Positions 1 through 13,443 are shown, counted from the stretch's first letter. The stretch is 64,000 nucleotides of DNA from Bos javanicus (GCF_032452875.1 NC_083876.1:5084001-5148000), one strand, 5' to 3'. Program-made: numbers and translations. Notes: generated by a model from the letters alone, not told the origin.

Positions 1-39
1 TTTATAGCATGATTTTCTACAAGCTGTGCTTATGAAATG

Positions 40-150
40 CTTCCCAGGTGGCTCAGATGATAAAGAGTCAGCCTGCAACACAGGAGACCTGGGCTTGATA
101 CCTGGGTCTGGAAGATCCCCTAGGGAAGGAAACTGTAACCCACTCCAGTA
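40..150 (+). mobile_element. Bov-tA SINE, 3'-truncated
   Basis: tRNA-Glu-derived ruminant SINE in sense orientation. The A-box/B-box-like head and the 'cccactccag' segment are present; the BovB-derived tail is missing after about 150. Confidence 0.85.
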
Positions 151-955
151 ACAATTGTACCTAAGTTTAAGATTCTTTATTAACAATTTATTTTTAACTG
201 TCAAATGTTTTGTCTCCTTTTTTCCTCTACTAAGTCCTGACTTAGATATTCTCTTCAACTTCATCCAGTCTACAGTTTTAGACAAACCATTAAATTTACA
301 AAAAAGAAAAAAAAATGTCCATATTTTATTCTTGAAATTTCATATTTGTTCTCATTTTTACATGTTTTTTTATTGCTGTTTAAATATTTCTTCTTTATTT
401 CTTTGGGTGATTTTAAATCAATTGCTTTATATTCTACATTCCTTGTAATAAGATACTCTTTGTTGAGTCCTTTAACTGATACTCACAGTACTGAGCTATC
501 TCATGAACTTCCTCATATGTAATCACAATGCATAGCACTTTCTCCTACTGCACATATGGAACAGATTTGAGTTTGAATTTACCATCATTCCATAAAATGT
601 ACAACTAAAAAACATGTTTCGGCAGCTGGTTTCATGGTTATGAAGAAGACTATAGACTGCTTAAAGCACAGTCTCAAGCTTCACTTCAGAGCAACTTTTG
701 CCCTCTCCCCAACTAAGTGCTAGTTGGGTATTCTTGATTCCTTGAACATTAATTAAAATGTAATATTAAGAACACAACAAAATGCATGAGAGACTCATCA
801 ATGTGATCTCTACTTCACTTGCAGGAAGAAAAGAAGGATTGGACTTTGAGTAAACACTCAGCAACTGTCATAAATTCTAAATAAACATTCAAGCTTCATA
901 CCCGAGAGTTTGTTCATATCATGTGGTTCTGTTTTGAAGACATCCTTTCTTAGTA
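151..955. other. A+T-rich unique sequence
   Basis: No recognisable repeat or gene. A 97-codon open stretch at 155-448 is dominated by Phe, Leu and Ser and looks like chance in A+T-rich DNA. Confidence 0.5.
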
Positions 956-1111
956 GCTTTCCAGGTTGCGCTAGTGGTAAAAAACCCACCTGCCTATGCA
1001 GGAGACATAAGAGAAGCAGGTTCGATTCCTGGGTTGGGAAGATCACCTGAAGGAGGGCATAGACACCCACTCTAGTATTCTTGCCTGGAGAATCCCAGCC
1101 TGGTGGGCTAC
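956..1111 (+). mobile_element. Bov-tA SINE
   Basis: Sense tRNA-Glu-derived SINE. About 12 bp between 'gaatccca' and 'gcctggtgggctac' are deleted relative to the usual family sequence, and the end after 'gggctac' is lost. Confidence 0.85.
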
Positions 1112-1639
1112 ATTTTATTCTAAACGTTGGTTATTAATTATTAGTGGTTGAAAAAATTAATAAAGTTGTTTAACATTATTATTTAAAGATACAGCATTAT
1201 AAAGAGGCAATTTTGTGTATGTGTGTGACAAATAGCTTCTTTCACACTCATGTTATTTCAACAACAAAAGCATCAGGGAGAGATACTGAAATCACAGCAC
1301 ACAAAACTTGTATGTTAGAAGCACTGATATCTTTGAAGAATAAATGACATAATTTGAAACATACATATGTAGTTCATTCTATGTTATATATATTTTTCCT
1401 AATAGACCCCTAAGCTCTTCACATGTCTTATTTCAGTTTCATGTGCCAATTGCAATGACTGCTCCTGTTCATTGGCGTTTTATCAATTTGAAACCTTTAA
1501 AAATATTTTAAATACAAACAGTTTGATCATATTATAATTTGTGAATTGGTTGTTAAGCAAATAGTTAATTCATTCTTTTAGCTTTTCTGGTTTAGTACTA
1601 ATATCATAGTCAAACTCTCTGACCAGAATCCTCTGTAAT

Positions 1640-1735
1640 AATTTCGAACTGCTGTGTAGTGTGAACATGTTATTTAACTCCTGTATGCTCAGTTTCCTCA
1701 TCTGAAATGAGTGTGCATGCAACACTTAATTGCTA
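1640..1735 (-). repeat. MIR SINE fragment
   Basis: The order 'ttatttaactcctgtatgct' then 'cagtttcctcatctg' is the reverse complement of the conserved MIR core. Diverged, as expected for a pan-mammalian SINE. Confidence 0.6.
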
Positions 1736-2269
1736 TTATTTTGCTTTATTGTTATTAATCTAAATTTACAATATAATAAATGTTTTTTATTTCCCCAAAA
1801 CTAAATTTGTTGACTTCTTTCAACCCAACATTTGTAATGTCATTTTTTAAATTAAATTTACCAACAGTATTAATAATTCAATTCTAAATAAATATGCTGT
1901 CTTGTGATTTTGCTATATTTATTTTTCCCTCAGTTTATGTATATGTTCTTTAAAGGCAAGGATTATACCTAATTCATATGGAAAACATCTAATTATTGAC
2001 ATATTTCAAATTGCTAAACTAATAGTGGCATACTGCACACACACTGTTCTAAAGAATGCTTCTTTGACTAAATGATATATATTGGGTACCTTTTTACTTT
2101 AGTGCATAAGGCAATGACTCATTTTTTTTTCTTTTTTTTATTTAAAAAAATGGCACCTATAGAAAACTTGAAAGACTAGAACAAAGAACAGCAGTATAAC
2201 TAAAACTTATATTTAACAATTGCTAAAATTTGCTATATTTGCTTTATTTCTTCTAAAAGTATGTGTGTG

Positions 2270-2745
2270 TGTGTTTGCTGGACAATTTAAATAAAAGTTG
2301 TAGACATCATGACACTTTATTCCCCATTACTTAAACATGCACATTATGAAGTATCATGAACAGGGGAATTCTCCTATATAATTTTATACCATTATTCCCA
2401 CAAAGATAGAGTAGTGTTTCCCATGATAGACTCATATATTTTGAATTTTGATTTCTATCATAGTCATGTCCATTTTTTAATTTTTATATTTTCCAATCCA
2501 TGATTTCCTCAAGGATTTTTCATGGCATTTGATATCAGAGCTCTTTATATTCCTTTAATGTAGAACAATTTCACTGATTTTTGTTGTTTATCCTTTAAGC
2601 AGTTCTTGCTATTGATATCATAAAGAGTTCAGGACACATGTCTATATTTTGTCCTAAGTGCTAGATTCGAGTTACAGGTACAGATACTAAAAATATACTG
2701 TTCTTTCCACTGCATTACTACAAAGGGCAAGATACATTGAAGACA
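2270..2745. repeat. ancient L1M-type 3' UTR fragment
   Basis: Resembles the widespread mammalian L1M 3' non-coding block, starting with 'gtagacatcatgacacttta' and later 'ttctttccactgcattac'. Strongly diverged; recognised by memory of the family, so orientation is left open. Confidence 0.45.
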
Positions 2746-3431
2746 TGTTTTTTATTAATTACAGAGGAAAAATATATCATTGAAACTGAGAAATCAGACA
2801 GATAACTCCTAAAGCACACATAAAACCTAGGATCAGTAATAGTGCAATACTGTTGTAAATATTATCTTAATCATCTTTAAATTACATAACATCATAGAAA
2901 GAGTAATGTAATTCTATTCCCAAATGAACCTAATTTCATTTTCTTAAAAACAAGGAATCTGCTATAATTAAATATTTTATTATATTGTATATTAAAATAA
3001 TTTAAAGAAAATGGAACATAATTCCTTTCCTTAGTTGGCAATGTAAATTCTGTGTATATAGTGCATAAAAAAAAAAAATTCCCAGCTTTTCTGGGAATGT
3101 GTAGAATTTAATGAAGAAATAAAAATAAAAATTTTCATGGGGACAATTTCAGTATATTTTCATAATTGCTTAATTTTTAAATAAATTTTAAATATTTAGA
3201 TTAAAGGGCAACAAAGTAGTTTAATATGAAAAATAAATTTAAAACACATATTTGCCTATGATTCTGAAAGTACATGTTGAGATATTTGGGTTAGATTTAT
3301 CATGGTTGTCAGATACAGTGTGAAAATATTTCGATTCTCCTCTGCTATTCTCTCTCTTCTCCAGTAACCCAAGAAGTGCAACCTGGAAACTACATTTCCC
3401 GTAAACTCACTGCCAGCACAATTCATTTGAT

Positions 3432-3650
3432 GTGCATGCCTTCATGCTAAGTTGATTCAGTTATGTTTGATTCTTTGCAACCCTATGGACTGTAGCCTGC
3501 CAGGCTCCTATGTCCATGGGATTCTCCAGGCAAGAATACTGCAGTGGGCTGCCACGCCCTCCTCCAAGGGAATCTTCCCAACCCAAGGATCAAACCTTGG
3601 TCTCCTGTTTTGCAGGCAGATTCTTACTACTTGAGCCACCAGGGAAGCCT
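3432..3650 (-). mobile_element. Bov-tA-type SINE (antisense)
   Basis: Reads as the complement of a Bov-tA SINE, ending in 'gccaccagggaagcc' at the right. A degenerate target-site duplication (10 of 12 bases) lies at 3420-3431 and 3651-3662. Confidence 0.85.
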
Positions 3651-3662
3651 AATTAACTTGAT

Positions 3663-5579
3663 ATCCTCCAATAAAAGTCACTGATGTATACTCATATATC
3701 ATATATGCTATATCTGGAAGGTAAAGGAAAAATTATGCCATTGTTCTCTGGAATTGATTTCAAGGCATTTTTGAGCACCACTTAAGTATTTCTTTGTTAC
3801 TTCTGGGCATATGAGAACCTTGGAGATGGCTTCCCAGTATTTGCATCCCCGCCTTTGGACTTCTGTGCAAACTTATTGTTCCCCGAGTTAAACATCTTAC
3901 TTTAATAGCTTAAGTGCCTTCTGCTTCCCTGACCAGCTACTAAAGCATTAGATAATGAAATTTGTTCTAAGATGCTCAGATTTAAAGAAAGTAATGATCA
4001 TGCTGCTCATGCAAAATGGAACACTAGAGTCTAAAGTACACAAATGGCAAAAGTAAATCATCTCTTGCAATCGTCTGGTATAAAATTTCTGTAGAAAACA
4101 ACACTGTGATAGCAAGATGTTCTTGCACTAGAACCCCTGGGTGAGCATGGAGTACATAAATACATAGAGTGTGGCACAGGAAAAGCAAGATTTGGAGGAT
4201 TACTAACAAGGAGTTCTGGAGAAAGGAATGGCACAATATGTAAGAATATCTACGACTGACATGAATGTTTAATAAAGGGCAACCACGGCAAATGGTCTTT
4301 GTAATAATCAGATGGTTAGGACGACTCATTCTGGAACTCAATCAACTTTTCTCTAGACCACCCCAAGGTTTGTCTAGTAGGCAAATTAATAATGGAATTA
4401 TGAGATGAATGTTATGGAATAGTTCAACAACCCAGGTTTCTCCTCACCATTTCTGACCTACCAGTCTGCCCCAGCAGTGTATTCCTAACCTGTGAAATTA
4501 AGAGAACAGATACTGAGTCTCTGCTCTGACACTGCTCTCTGGCAAACCAGCCATAACTAATGATAGGTTGATTACATCAGAATCTTCCATTATAGAGAGG
4601 GCACTTGCTTGGGATCCAGATATTTATTCCCTGTCTACAGTGCTACAATGTAATAGCAAGATGGAGTATGTCTGGAACTCAGAGGATTCCCTGGGTTGCC
4701 CGTTAGCATTTCTATGGTAGATCACATGGAATGAAATGGAATTGTATCATTGACTGAGCACAAGAACCACATCTAGCTGTACTGTTGACTGAAACCAAAG
4801 GCAATATGGACAGATAGTGGAAGAGCATTTCACTTAACAATTATTATAGATTCTTGTCCAGTTGCAGAAATATGAGCCGTAATGGCTATGAATACTTTTC
4901 TTCTTTATTATGTATGTAATTTTTGTGTGTTAACTCCTTTTACTCTACCTTTTATGTAATACTATATAAAGTACATTGATGGTGGTTTTACTGATTTTGT
5001 CCTTAAATTATATCAAAGGAAAAGTTTGAATTAGAAGAGCAATGACTATCACTAAGATATATATATAACTCCTAGTCTTCCATTTTGGGAGAGAAACAGA
5101 GAAGGTATTTTGAGTAAGGATGGATATGTAATATTAGACAGAGGCAATATGACACTCTTTTTGTTGTTGCTTGGAAAGTAAATATGCAGAGATCCTGAAC
5201 AATGAGTATCCAAAAGAATGGACTGTATTGGATGTTTTTCCTCCATATTCTGCTCTGCACCTCAGATGCAAAAACCTATAAATTAGATTTCCCAGAATCC
5301 ACTTGGAATCAGAATTCTAGCTATCTTTCATCACTTGGAAGCATATGGATGCAGACCTGGAGTTTTGCTTATGGCTTTTAAACATGTTGAGAATCACCCG
5401 CTTAGTACACCCACATTGTATCTTGTTGACATGAAGACCATTAAAGACAGCTTCTTAATCCTATCACTTTTAGCTATTCAACATTTGGGTAAGTCTCCAA
5501 TTATCTGTAAGATTTTATTCTACATAATACGAATGGAAAGTATATGCTTCACTTAAAAGTTATATATGGAGTGAAAAAG
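3663..5579. other. unassigned stretch, possible old MaLR/ERV internal sequence
   Basis: From about 4300 to 5300 the composition is less A+T-rich and the texture resembles old non-coding ERVL-MaLR internal DNA, but no protein motif is readable. The short open frames at 4024-4341 (-), 5052-5260 (-) and 5335-5556 (+) have no recognisable domain. A translated and Dfam-type search would decide. Confidence 0.25.
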
Positions 5580-5787
5580 CACTTCTCTGGTGGCTCAGTG
5601 GTAAAGAATCCACCTGCCAAAGCAGAAGATGCAGGTTCGATCCTTGGGTCAGGAATATCTCCTGCAGAAGGAAATGACAAATCCACTCCAATATTCTTGC
5701 CTGGGAAATTCCATGGACAGTGGAGCCTGGCAGGCTTCAGTCCATGGGGTCGCAAAGAGTCAGACATGACTAGCTACTAAACACAGA
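5580..5787 (+). mobile_element. Bov-tA SINE, near full length
   Basis: Complete tRNA-Glu-like head followed by the BovB-derived tail ending near 'gactagctactaaacac'. The open frames on both strands here are by-products of the SINE. Confidence 0.9.
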
Positions 5788-6357
5788 GACACATTGAGCA
5801 AAAGGCTCTAGCCAGGTAATATGAGTATTAAACTTGGGTGACCCAAATAAAATTTGAGTTTTGCTAGTTTACTTTTCTTTAACATATTATATTCACTTAA
5901 TAATATAACTTTTATGAAGATATATCCTTGCTCAGTTTATCAGGAATTTTGATCATGAAGATTATAAAAATATATCATGATTATAAGATCTCCATGGCTT
6001 AAATTAGAAAACCAAAGCCCATGGAAGTTGAGGCACTAGTCCAAGGTGGAATTTATTTAGTGGTGACTAATAGTATAGCTCATTTTTGTAATTTTATTCC
6101 AGGTCCCTTTGGAAGTTACTGCTAACTTAACAACAAAAAAAATACAGGTCACTAACTATAAATAATTAAATGACATGCCAATAATTCTTGTCATCACAAT
6201 GTTGGGTATGGAAAAAAAGTAGGAGTGTGTCTTTTACATGCACTAGAAAGAAAGGATATTAGCAACATTTATATAAGAAACATTGAGAATGCAAGAGATA
6301 ATGTGAAAGTAATTTTTAAAGACTGTCATTTTTAAATTCCCACCCCAGACTCAGATT
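5788..6357. other. unique sequence with possible MIR trace
   Basis: About 5990-6075 resembles the MIR core in sense orientation, weakly. Nothing else recognised. Confidence 0.3.
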
Positions 6358-7668
6358 CTGTTCAGTTCAGTTCAGTCACTCAGTCATGTCCGACTCTTTG
6401 CAACCCCATGAGTCACAGCACGCCAGGCCTCCCTGTCCATCACCAACTCCCAGAGTTCACTCAAACTCATATCCATCGAGTCGGTGATGCCATCCAGCCA
6501 TCTCATCCTCTGTCATCCCCTTCTCCTCCTGCCCCTAATCCCTCCCAGCATCAGGGGCTTTTCCAATGAGTCAACTCTTTGCATGAGGTGGCCAGAGTGT
6601 TGGAGTTTCAGCTTCAGCATCAGTCCTTCCAAAGAACACCCAGGACTGATCTCCTTTAGCACGGACTGGTCGGATCTCTTTGCAGTCTAAGGGACTCTCA
6701 AGTGTCTTCTCCAACATCACAGTTCAAAAGCATCAATTCTTCAGTGCTCAGCTTTCTACACAGTCCAATTCTCACATCCATACATGACCACTGGAAAAAC
6801 CATAGCCTTGACTAGACAGACCTTTATTGGCAAAGTAATATCTCTGCTTTTCAATATACTATCTACGTTGGTCATAATTTTTCTTCCAAGGAGCAAATGT
6901 CTTTTAATTTCATGGCTGCAGTGATTTTGGAGCCCCCCAAAATTAAAGTCTGTCACTGTTCCCTCATGTATTTGCCATGAAGTGATGGGACCAGATGCCA
7001 TGATCTTAGTTTTCTGAATGTTGAGTTTTAAGCCCACTTTTTCACTCTCCTCTTTCACTTTTATCAAGAGGGTTTTAGTTCTTCACTTTTTGCCAGAAGG
7101 GTTTTGTCATCTGTGTAACTGAGGTTATTGATATTTCTCCTAGCAATCTTGATTCCAGCCTGTGCTTCATCCATTCCAGAATTCCCCATGGTGTTCTCTG
7201 CATATAAGTTAATTAAGCAGAGTGACAATATTCAGCTTTGACATTCTCTTTTCCCAATTTGAAACCAGTCTGCTGTTCTGTGCCCGTTTCTAACTGTTGT
7301 TTCTTTACTGAATACGGATTTCTCAGGAGGCAGGTCTGGTGGTCTGATATTCCCATCTCTTTCAGAATTTTCCAGTTGGTTGTGTGTGATCCACACAGTC
7401 AAGGACTTTGGCATAGCCAATAAAGCAGAAGTAGATGTTTTTCTTGAACTGTCCCATTTTTTTGATGATCCAACGGATGTTGGCAATTTGATCTCTGTTT
7501 CCTCTGCCTTTTGTAAATCCAGCTTGAACATCTGGAAGTTTTCAGGTACTGTTGAAATCTGGCTTGGAAAATTTTGAGCATTACTTTGCTAGCGTGTGAG
7601 ATGAGTGCAGTTGTGTGTAGTTTCAGCATTCTTTGGCATTGCCTTTCTTTGGAATTGGAATGAATTTC
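6358..7668 (-). mobile_element. BovB (RTE) LINE, 5'-truncated
   Basis: The plus strand opens with the complement of the BovB 3' tail (repeated 'gttcagttcag') and runs back into the reverse-transcriptase domain. About 1.3 kb, covering the middle and C-terminal part of the RT and the C-terminal region. The coding sequence is split over several frames (6756-7067, 7232-7531 and 7399-7671). The RT active site at 7106-7117 reads Y-T-D-D rather than Y-A-D-D. It cannot encode a working protein. Confidence 0.95.
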
Positions 7669-7733
7669 CATAAGTGCTTCCTAAATTTCAAAAGGTAACA
7701 AACCCAGAAGGTTTTCCTGTGAACCAGCCCTCA

Positions 7734-7917
7734 GTCTCTTGGTGATGTCCAACTTTTTGTGACCTCATGGATGATACAAAGCCCACTAGGCTCTCCTGTC
7801 CATGGAATTCTCTAGGCAAGAAAACTGGAGTGGGTTGCTATTTCCTCCTCTAGGGACAGAACCCATATCTCCTGCTTTGCAGGAAGATTCTTTACCACTG
7901 AGCCACCTGGGAAGCCC
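7734..7917 (-). mobile_element. Bov-tA-type SINE (antisense) with target-site duplication
   Basis: Antisense SINE lacking about 15 bp between 'ctctagg' and 'gacagaac'. Flanked by 14-bp direct repeats at 7720-7733 and 7918-7931 that match at 12 of 14 positions. Confidence 0.88.
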
Positions 7918-8094
7918 TGAACCAACACTCACTTTCTACTTTCTTTTAAGTTTTCCCTCCTCTGACTCCATAGAGATTCTGCTCACCTTTTTTCCTACTC
8001 CCTCATCATTTCTTTAAAATGCTCAGTTACCTCTATAAAAATTAAGGCTTAATTCAGTTCATGCTGAACTCTGTTCACTGTTACCTTTGTAATT

Positions 8095-8307
8095 GTGCTA
8101 AGTCATTCCAATCGTGTTTGACTCTTTGTGACCCTATGAACTATAGGCTTCCATGCTCCTCTGTCCATGGGATTCTCCAGGCAAGAATAATGGAATGTGT
8201 TTCCATGCCCTTCTCCAGGGGATCTTCCCAATCCAAGGATCAAACCTGTGTCTCTTACACTTCCTATATTAGCAGGTGGATTCTTTACCACTGACATCGG
8301 GGAAGAC
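8095..8307 (-). mobile_element. Bov-tA-type SINE (antisense)
   Basis: Antisense SINE from the 'tgtgctaagtcattcc' tail region to a degenerate head. A short 'ttgtaat' repeat on both sides is a possible target-site duplication. Confidence 0.85.
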
Positions 8308-8329
8308 AATTGTAATAGAGAAGAACAAA

Positions 8330-8666
8330 TCTGGCTCTATCTATATTCACCTTTGTGCTCTGTGGCTTGTTCTTAATCATGCATAGATATATTGCTGGAG
8401 GTTTGCAAGAAGGTCAAGACCTGATTTATGGGGACAGTTTCAATTAAAAAGGATTCCAACACGAAGAAGTTTGCAACAGCTAATCATGCCCATACCTCAC
8501 CTTGCCTTTAAGTGTTTTGCCAAAACCCTTTGAGAGTTTGGGGTTTGGGAGAAATGAAGTACCTATGTCCTAGTATGCAATAAACTGATCTCTTCTCAAA
8601 AGTCTGATATTTTGGTATTGTTTGGCCTGACTTTGCATAGGACACACAAACATGCATTCAGTAACA
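8330..8666 (+). repeat. endogenous retrovirus LTR fragment (ruminant ERV1, BTLTR1-like)
   Basis: The second half resembles the R/U5 part of ruminant ERV1 LTRs. It has a conserved 'ttgccaaaaccctttgagag' block, an AATAAA signal inside 'tgcaataaactga', and an end near 'cagtaaca'. No internal viral sequence flanks it, so it is a solo or truncated LTR. The family name is from recognition only. Confidence 0.5.
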
Positions 8667-8701
8667 CAATAATGATAGTAATAATAAAGATAATAACGTC
8701 C

Positions 8702-11548
8702 TTCATGGATCACAGCCTTGTCATAATGAAGGGACTTACAAAACTCAGTGAAGATACAAGCTGAGTGTGCAGAGTCTCCAAGACAGACTGGCCATAGTGA
8801 ACAGTTCTGAAAATGTTAGGTCCATAAATCAAGGTACATTGTACGTGGACAAGCAGAAATTGGAATGACCGAACATCAACATCTTAGGAATCAGTGAACT
8901 AAAATGGATGAGAATGTGCAAATTTAATTCAGATAACCAATATCTATTACTCTGGGCAAGAATCTCTTATAAGGAATGGACTAGTTCTCATAGTCAGCAA
9001 AAATGTCTGCAATATCATGATAACCCAAGTCTATGATCCAATCACTAATGCTAAAGAAGCTGAAGTTGACTGTTTCTATGAAAACCTACAATATCTTCTA
9101 GAGCTAACGCCAAAAAGAGATATCTTTTTCATCATAGGGGACTAGAAAGCAAAAGCAAGAATTTGAGAGATACTCAGAGTCACAAGATTAGCAACTATAG
9201 CTTTGGAATACAAAATGAAGCAGTGCAAAGGCTATTAGGCTTCTGTCAAGAGAACAAGCTGGTTATAGCAAACATCCTTTTCCAACAAACAAAGAGACAA
9301 CTCTACACATAGACATCATGGGATGGTCAATAGCAGAATCAGAGTAATTATCTTTTTTACAGCCAAAGATAGAGAAGCTCTATACAGTCAGAAAAATGGG
9401 ACCTGGAGCTGACTGTGGCTCAGATCATAAGCTCCTTATCACAAAATTCAGGCTTAAAATGAAAAAAGTGGGGAAAACCACTAGGTCTTTCAGATATGAC
9501 CTCAGTCAAGTCCTTTATGATTAGACAGTGGAAGTGACAAATAGATTAAAGTGACCACACCATCATGACCAAAATCATCCGATAGAAAAATAAATGCAAG
9601 AGGGAAAAGTGGTTTTCTTCAGAGGCTTTATAAATAATTGAGGAAAGAAGAGAAGTGAAAGGCAAGGGATAAAGGGAAAAATGCATCTAACTGAATGCGG
9701 AATTCCAGAAAATAGCAAGGAGCAATTAGAAAGCCTTCTTAACACTCGTGGTGGATTCATGTTGATGTATGGCAAAACCAATACAATATTGTAAAGTAAT
9801 TAACCTCCAAGTAAAATAAATAAATTTATGTTAAAAAAATCATTGCTAAAAAAATAGAGGGGAAAAATAGAATGAGGAAAACTAGAGATCTCTTCAAGAA
9901 AAGTAGAAATATGAAGGGAAAATTTCATGCAAAAATGGACACAGTAAAGGATAAAAACAGTAAGGACTAAACAGAAGGAGAAGAGATTAAGAGATGGCAA
10001 GAATACACAGAAGAACTATACAGGAAAAGTCTTAGTCACCAGATAACCACAAAGTGTGGTCAATCACCTAGAACCAGACATCCTGGAAGGTGAAGTCAAG
10101 TAGGTCTTAGGAAGCACTGCTATGAACAAAATGAGTTGAAGTGATGGAATTCCAGCTAAGCTATTTCAAATCCTAAAATATGATGCTGTTAAAGTGCTGC
10201 ACTTAATAGATCAGCAAATTTGAAAAACTCATCTGTTGCCACAGAACTGAAAAGGTCAGTTTCCATTCCAATCTCAAAGAAGAGCAATGCTAAAGAATGT
10301 TCAAGTTACCATATAATCGGGCTCATTTCACAAGCTAGCAAATTATCTCAAAAGCGTAAAAGCTAGGCCTAAGCAGAATATGAACTGAGAAATTCTAGAT
10401 ATACAAGATGAGTTTCAAAGAGAAAGAGGAACCAGAGATCAAATTGTCAACATTCATTGGATCATGGAGAAAGCAAGGGAGTTCCAGAGAAACATTTACT
10501 TATGCTACACTGACTATAATTGACTGTGTGGATCACAACAAAATGTTGCATATTCTTAAAGAGATGGGAATACCAGAATACTATGCATGCCCCTCAAGAA
10601 ACCTGTATGCAGGTCAAGAAGCAACAGTTAGTATTGGACATGGAACAACTGATTGTTTCCAAATTGGGAAAGGAGTATAAAAAAGCAGTATATTGTCATC
10701 CTGTTTATTTAACTTATATGCAAAGCACATCATATGAAATGTCAGTATGGATAAATCACAAACTGGAATCAAGACTGCTGCGAGAAATATAAACAGCCTC
10801 AGATAGGGAGATGATACCACCCTAATGGCAGAAAGGGAAGAGGAACTGAAGAGCTTCTTAATGAGGCTGAAAGAGGAGAGTGAAAAGGCTGACTTGAAAC
10901 ACAGCATTCAAAAATCTAAAATCATGATATCCAATGTCATCACTTCATGGCAAATAGAAAGGGAAAAATCTGAAGCAATGACAGCTTTTATTTTCTTGGG
11001 CTCCCAAATCACTGCAGATGGTGATTGCAGCCATGAAATTAAAAGATTATTGTTCTTTGGAAGAAAAGCCATGACAAACCTAGACAGCATATTAAAAGCA
11101 GAGACATCACTACTTATAAAGGTTTGTATAGTCAAAGCTATGGTTTTTCCAGTAGGCACATATGGATGTGAGCATTGGACCATAAAGAAGGCTGAGTGTT
11201 CAAGAATTGATGCTTTCAAACTATGGTCCTGGAGAAGACTTTGAGAGTCCCTTGGATACCAAGAAGATAAAATCAGTCCTAAATGTTTGTTGGAAGAACT
11301 GATGCTGAAGCTGAAACTCCAGTACTTCGGCCACCTGATGCAAAGAGACAACTCACTGGAAAAGCCCCTGATGCTGGGAAAGATTGAGGGCAAGAAGAGA
11401 AGGTGGTGACAGGATGAGATGGTTGGATGGCATCATCAACTCAAAGGACATGAATTTGAGTAAACTCTGGGAGATAGGGAAGGACAGAGAGGTCTAATGT
11501 GCTACATGCCATGGAATCACAAATGGTTGGACATAACTTAGCAACTGT
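8702..11548 (+). mobile_element. BovB (RTE) LINE, long but decayed copy
   Basis: Starts with the BovB 5' region ('catggatcacagccttgtc') and runs through endonuclease, RT and C-terminal region to a 3' end near 11548. About 250 bp are missing near 8817, where 'gttctga' jumps to 'aatgttaggtcc'. The endonuclease GDWN box has become GD-stop at about 9139-9147. The RT active site at 10804-10815 reads stop-G-D-D. The longest open piece is 10825-11244, from just after the active site into the C-terminal region. A 3' L1 scrap is nested at 9749-9833. Confidence 0.95.
9749..9833 (+). mobile_element. ruminant L1 3'-end insertion nested in BovB
   Basis: The last 85 bp or so of the ruminant L1 3' UTR with a short A-tail. 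It interrupts the BovB between its endonuclease and RT regions; BovB resumes at 'atcattgc'. It is therefore younger than the host copy. Confidence 0.85.
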
Positions 11549-13431
11549 ACAGCAACATGATCACAATCTTATACTGCACACTAAAATCTTTTCTAGTCTT
11601 ACTAACTAATGTCCAGCTTTTTTAGCTTTAATAACAGACATCAAAACTGTTGAGCAGTAAACTATGAACCTGTGAATCTGGGGTGGCCATCAGTCAAAAT
11701 CCATTACCCTGGAAGACAAGTTTCTGAAACAGCTACTCTTAAATTAGATGGAAATTGTTACTTTTGCATATCTCTTCTGTTAGTTCCTTAATATTTTCTT
11801 AAAATTTTGATTACTGTTAGTTTTTCATTAAGTATATTCTGTAAGTCAAGAATCACTGGCAATTATGAAAAGTTAGGAGCACATGTACCTTATTGGATTT
11901 CCAAGAAGCAAAGTCACTTTTGATATATCAAATTCATTTCCAAATTTGTCTTTCTCACCTTTGAAACATAGCACACTTTTCAGACAATATTGGTAAAGTG
12001 TAATGGCATTGAAACATCAAGAATCATTTGTCTTAAAGCTTCTACATGATTCAAATATTTATGTAATTTTCCCACTATACCTCTTAATATCATTTTAGAA
12101 GTTGGCCTTTACAGTTTCTGGCATCAGCCTTAGTTGCCATATAAACAGCAATTTTTTTTCATGTTTTAATCATTCTCCATATATTGTAAATATAGCTTCA
12201 ACACATTAAAAAGTGATGCCTTTTAATATTAATACCAAAGAAGTATACTGGATCAATCTGAATAATTTGGATATCATTTAAATCACAATTAAACATGTTG
12301 AGCATTCAAAACATTTACAAAAATACTATATATGCATGGAGACATAGATAAAACTCAATGTGCAATTCTATAAATGACAGGAAAAATATTTAGTTTATCT
12401 TTATTTGTTTTCACTATTAATTCACTCCTGCCCAGTAGTTTGAACTGTTTAACAAATTAAGCTGTCAATATGCTTCTTTACTATTGTAAGCTCCATCTAT
12501 AAGGGCATTTCCTTGTATCATATTTTTCTGTTGGCATTACAACCTTGATTATAACTATTGAATAATTTATCATACTTTATAAGGTATGTTCTTTTACTAT
12601 TAAAAACTACTGTCTCCAAGATAATTTGTATAACAATATCAAATTTCAATTAGACAAGTTAGGGCTGGTTTAAAGTTTCATAATCCTCTTTAAAGGATGA
12701 AATTAGAAGTGAAAAGAAATACTGAATGTTTGAGAACACCATTCTCATACATATAAACTGTTTACAAATCTATGAGGTGAACTGCAGCCTATTCTCAATT
12801 GTCTTGATTTCAAAATTTTTTTTTTCTCTTTTAATTCATTTTGCTCATCACTGCCTTACTGATAGTATATTTGACTAACTACACTCACTATCAGAACTTT
12901 AATTTCTTCAGTGCCTTCTCTGATTTGAGATAGTAACTTCCAGAAACTTATTTTTACTGTACTTTTTCTATCAATAAATTTAATTGAATTTGCTGAAATG
13001 TCATTTAAAATATCTTGTTATGACTGAGATGTATTTTAAATGGTTTGATATTGTGTAAGAAGATGTTTAGTTTTTTAAAAGGAGTATTCTAAGTAGAAGT
13101 TACTTTGAGAAAGCATCATCTATCTGGGATATTATATTTTTAAATTTAGCTTTCAATGATCATCTGTCTTATAAAACCACAGAGAAAGCCAAGGACAAAA
13201 ATAAAATTCAGATTCAGAAAAAGAAGAAAATTATTATCTTTTGTCATTTGGTTTAATCTTACCATGCTTTTCCCAGTTGAGAAAATATTGCTCAGTGAAA
13301 TGACAGCCTATATGATTTCATAACTAATAGAAGGAAAAACAAACAGAAAAAGAATTTAGAAAAAGCATGTTTTGTTTGGTTAATAAAAAGATGAAACCAA
13401 TAAATATACCAATGGAGAAATGTAGGTTGGT
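11549..13431. other. unique A+T-rich sequence
   Basis: No gene, no recognised repeat and no long open frame. Confidence 0.5.
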
Positions 13432-13443
13432 ATGAACATGAAG

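Larger units (their letters stand above)
1112..3431. other. A+T-rich background with two ancient repeat traces
   Basis: Mostly unassigned A+T-rich DNA. It contains a MIR fragment near 1640-1735 and an old L1M-like fragment near 2270-2745, listed separately. A short (TG)n tract lies at about 2261-2275. Nothing else was recognised. Confidence 0.5.

Noticed and set aside
155..448. 97-codon open frame on the plus strand
   Set aside because: Phe/Leu/Ser-rich translation of A+T-rich DNA, no domain and no gene context.
4024..4341. 105-codon minus-strand frame
   Set aside because: Low-complexity composition, no motif, and possibly inside an old non-coding repeat.
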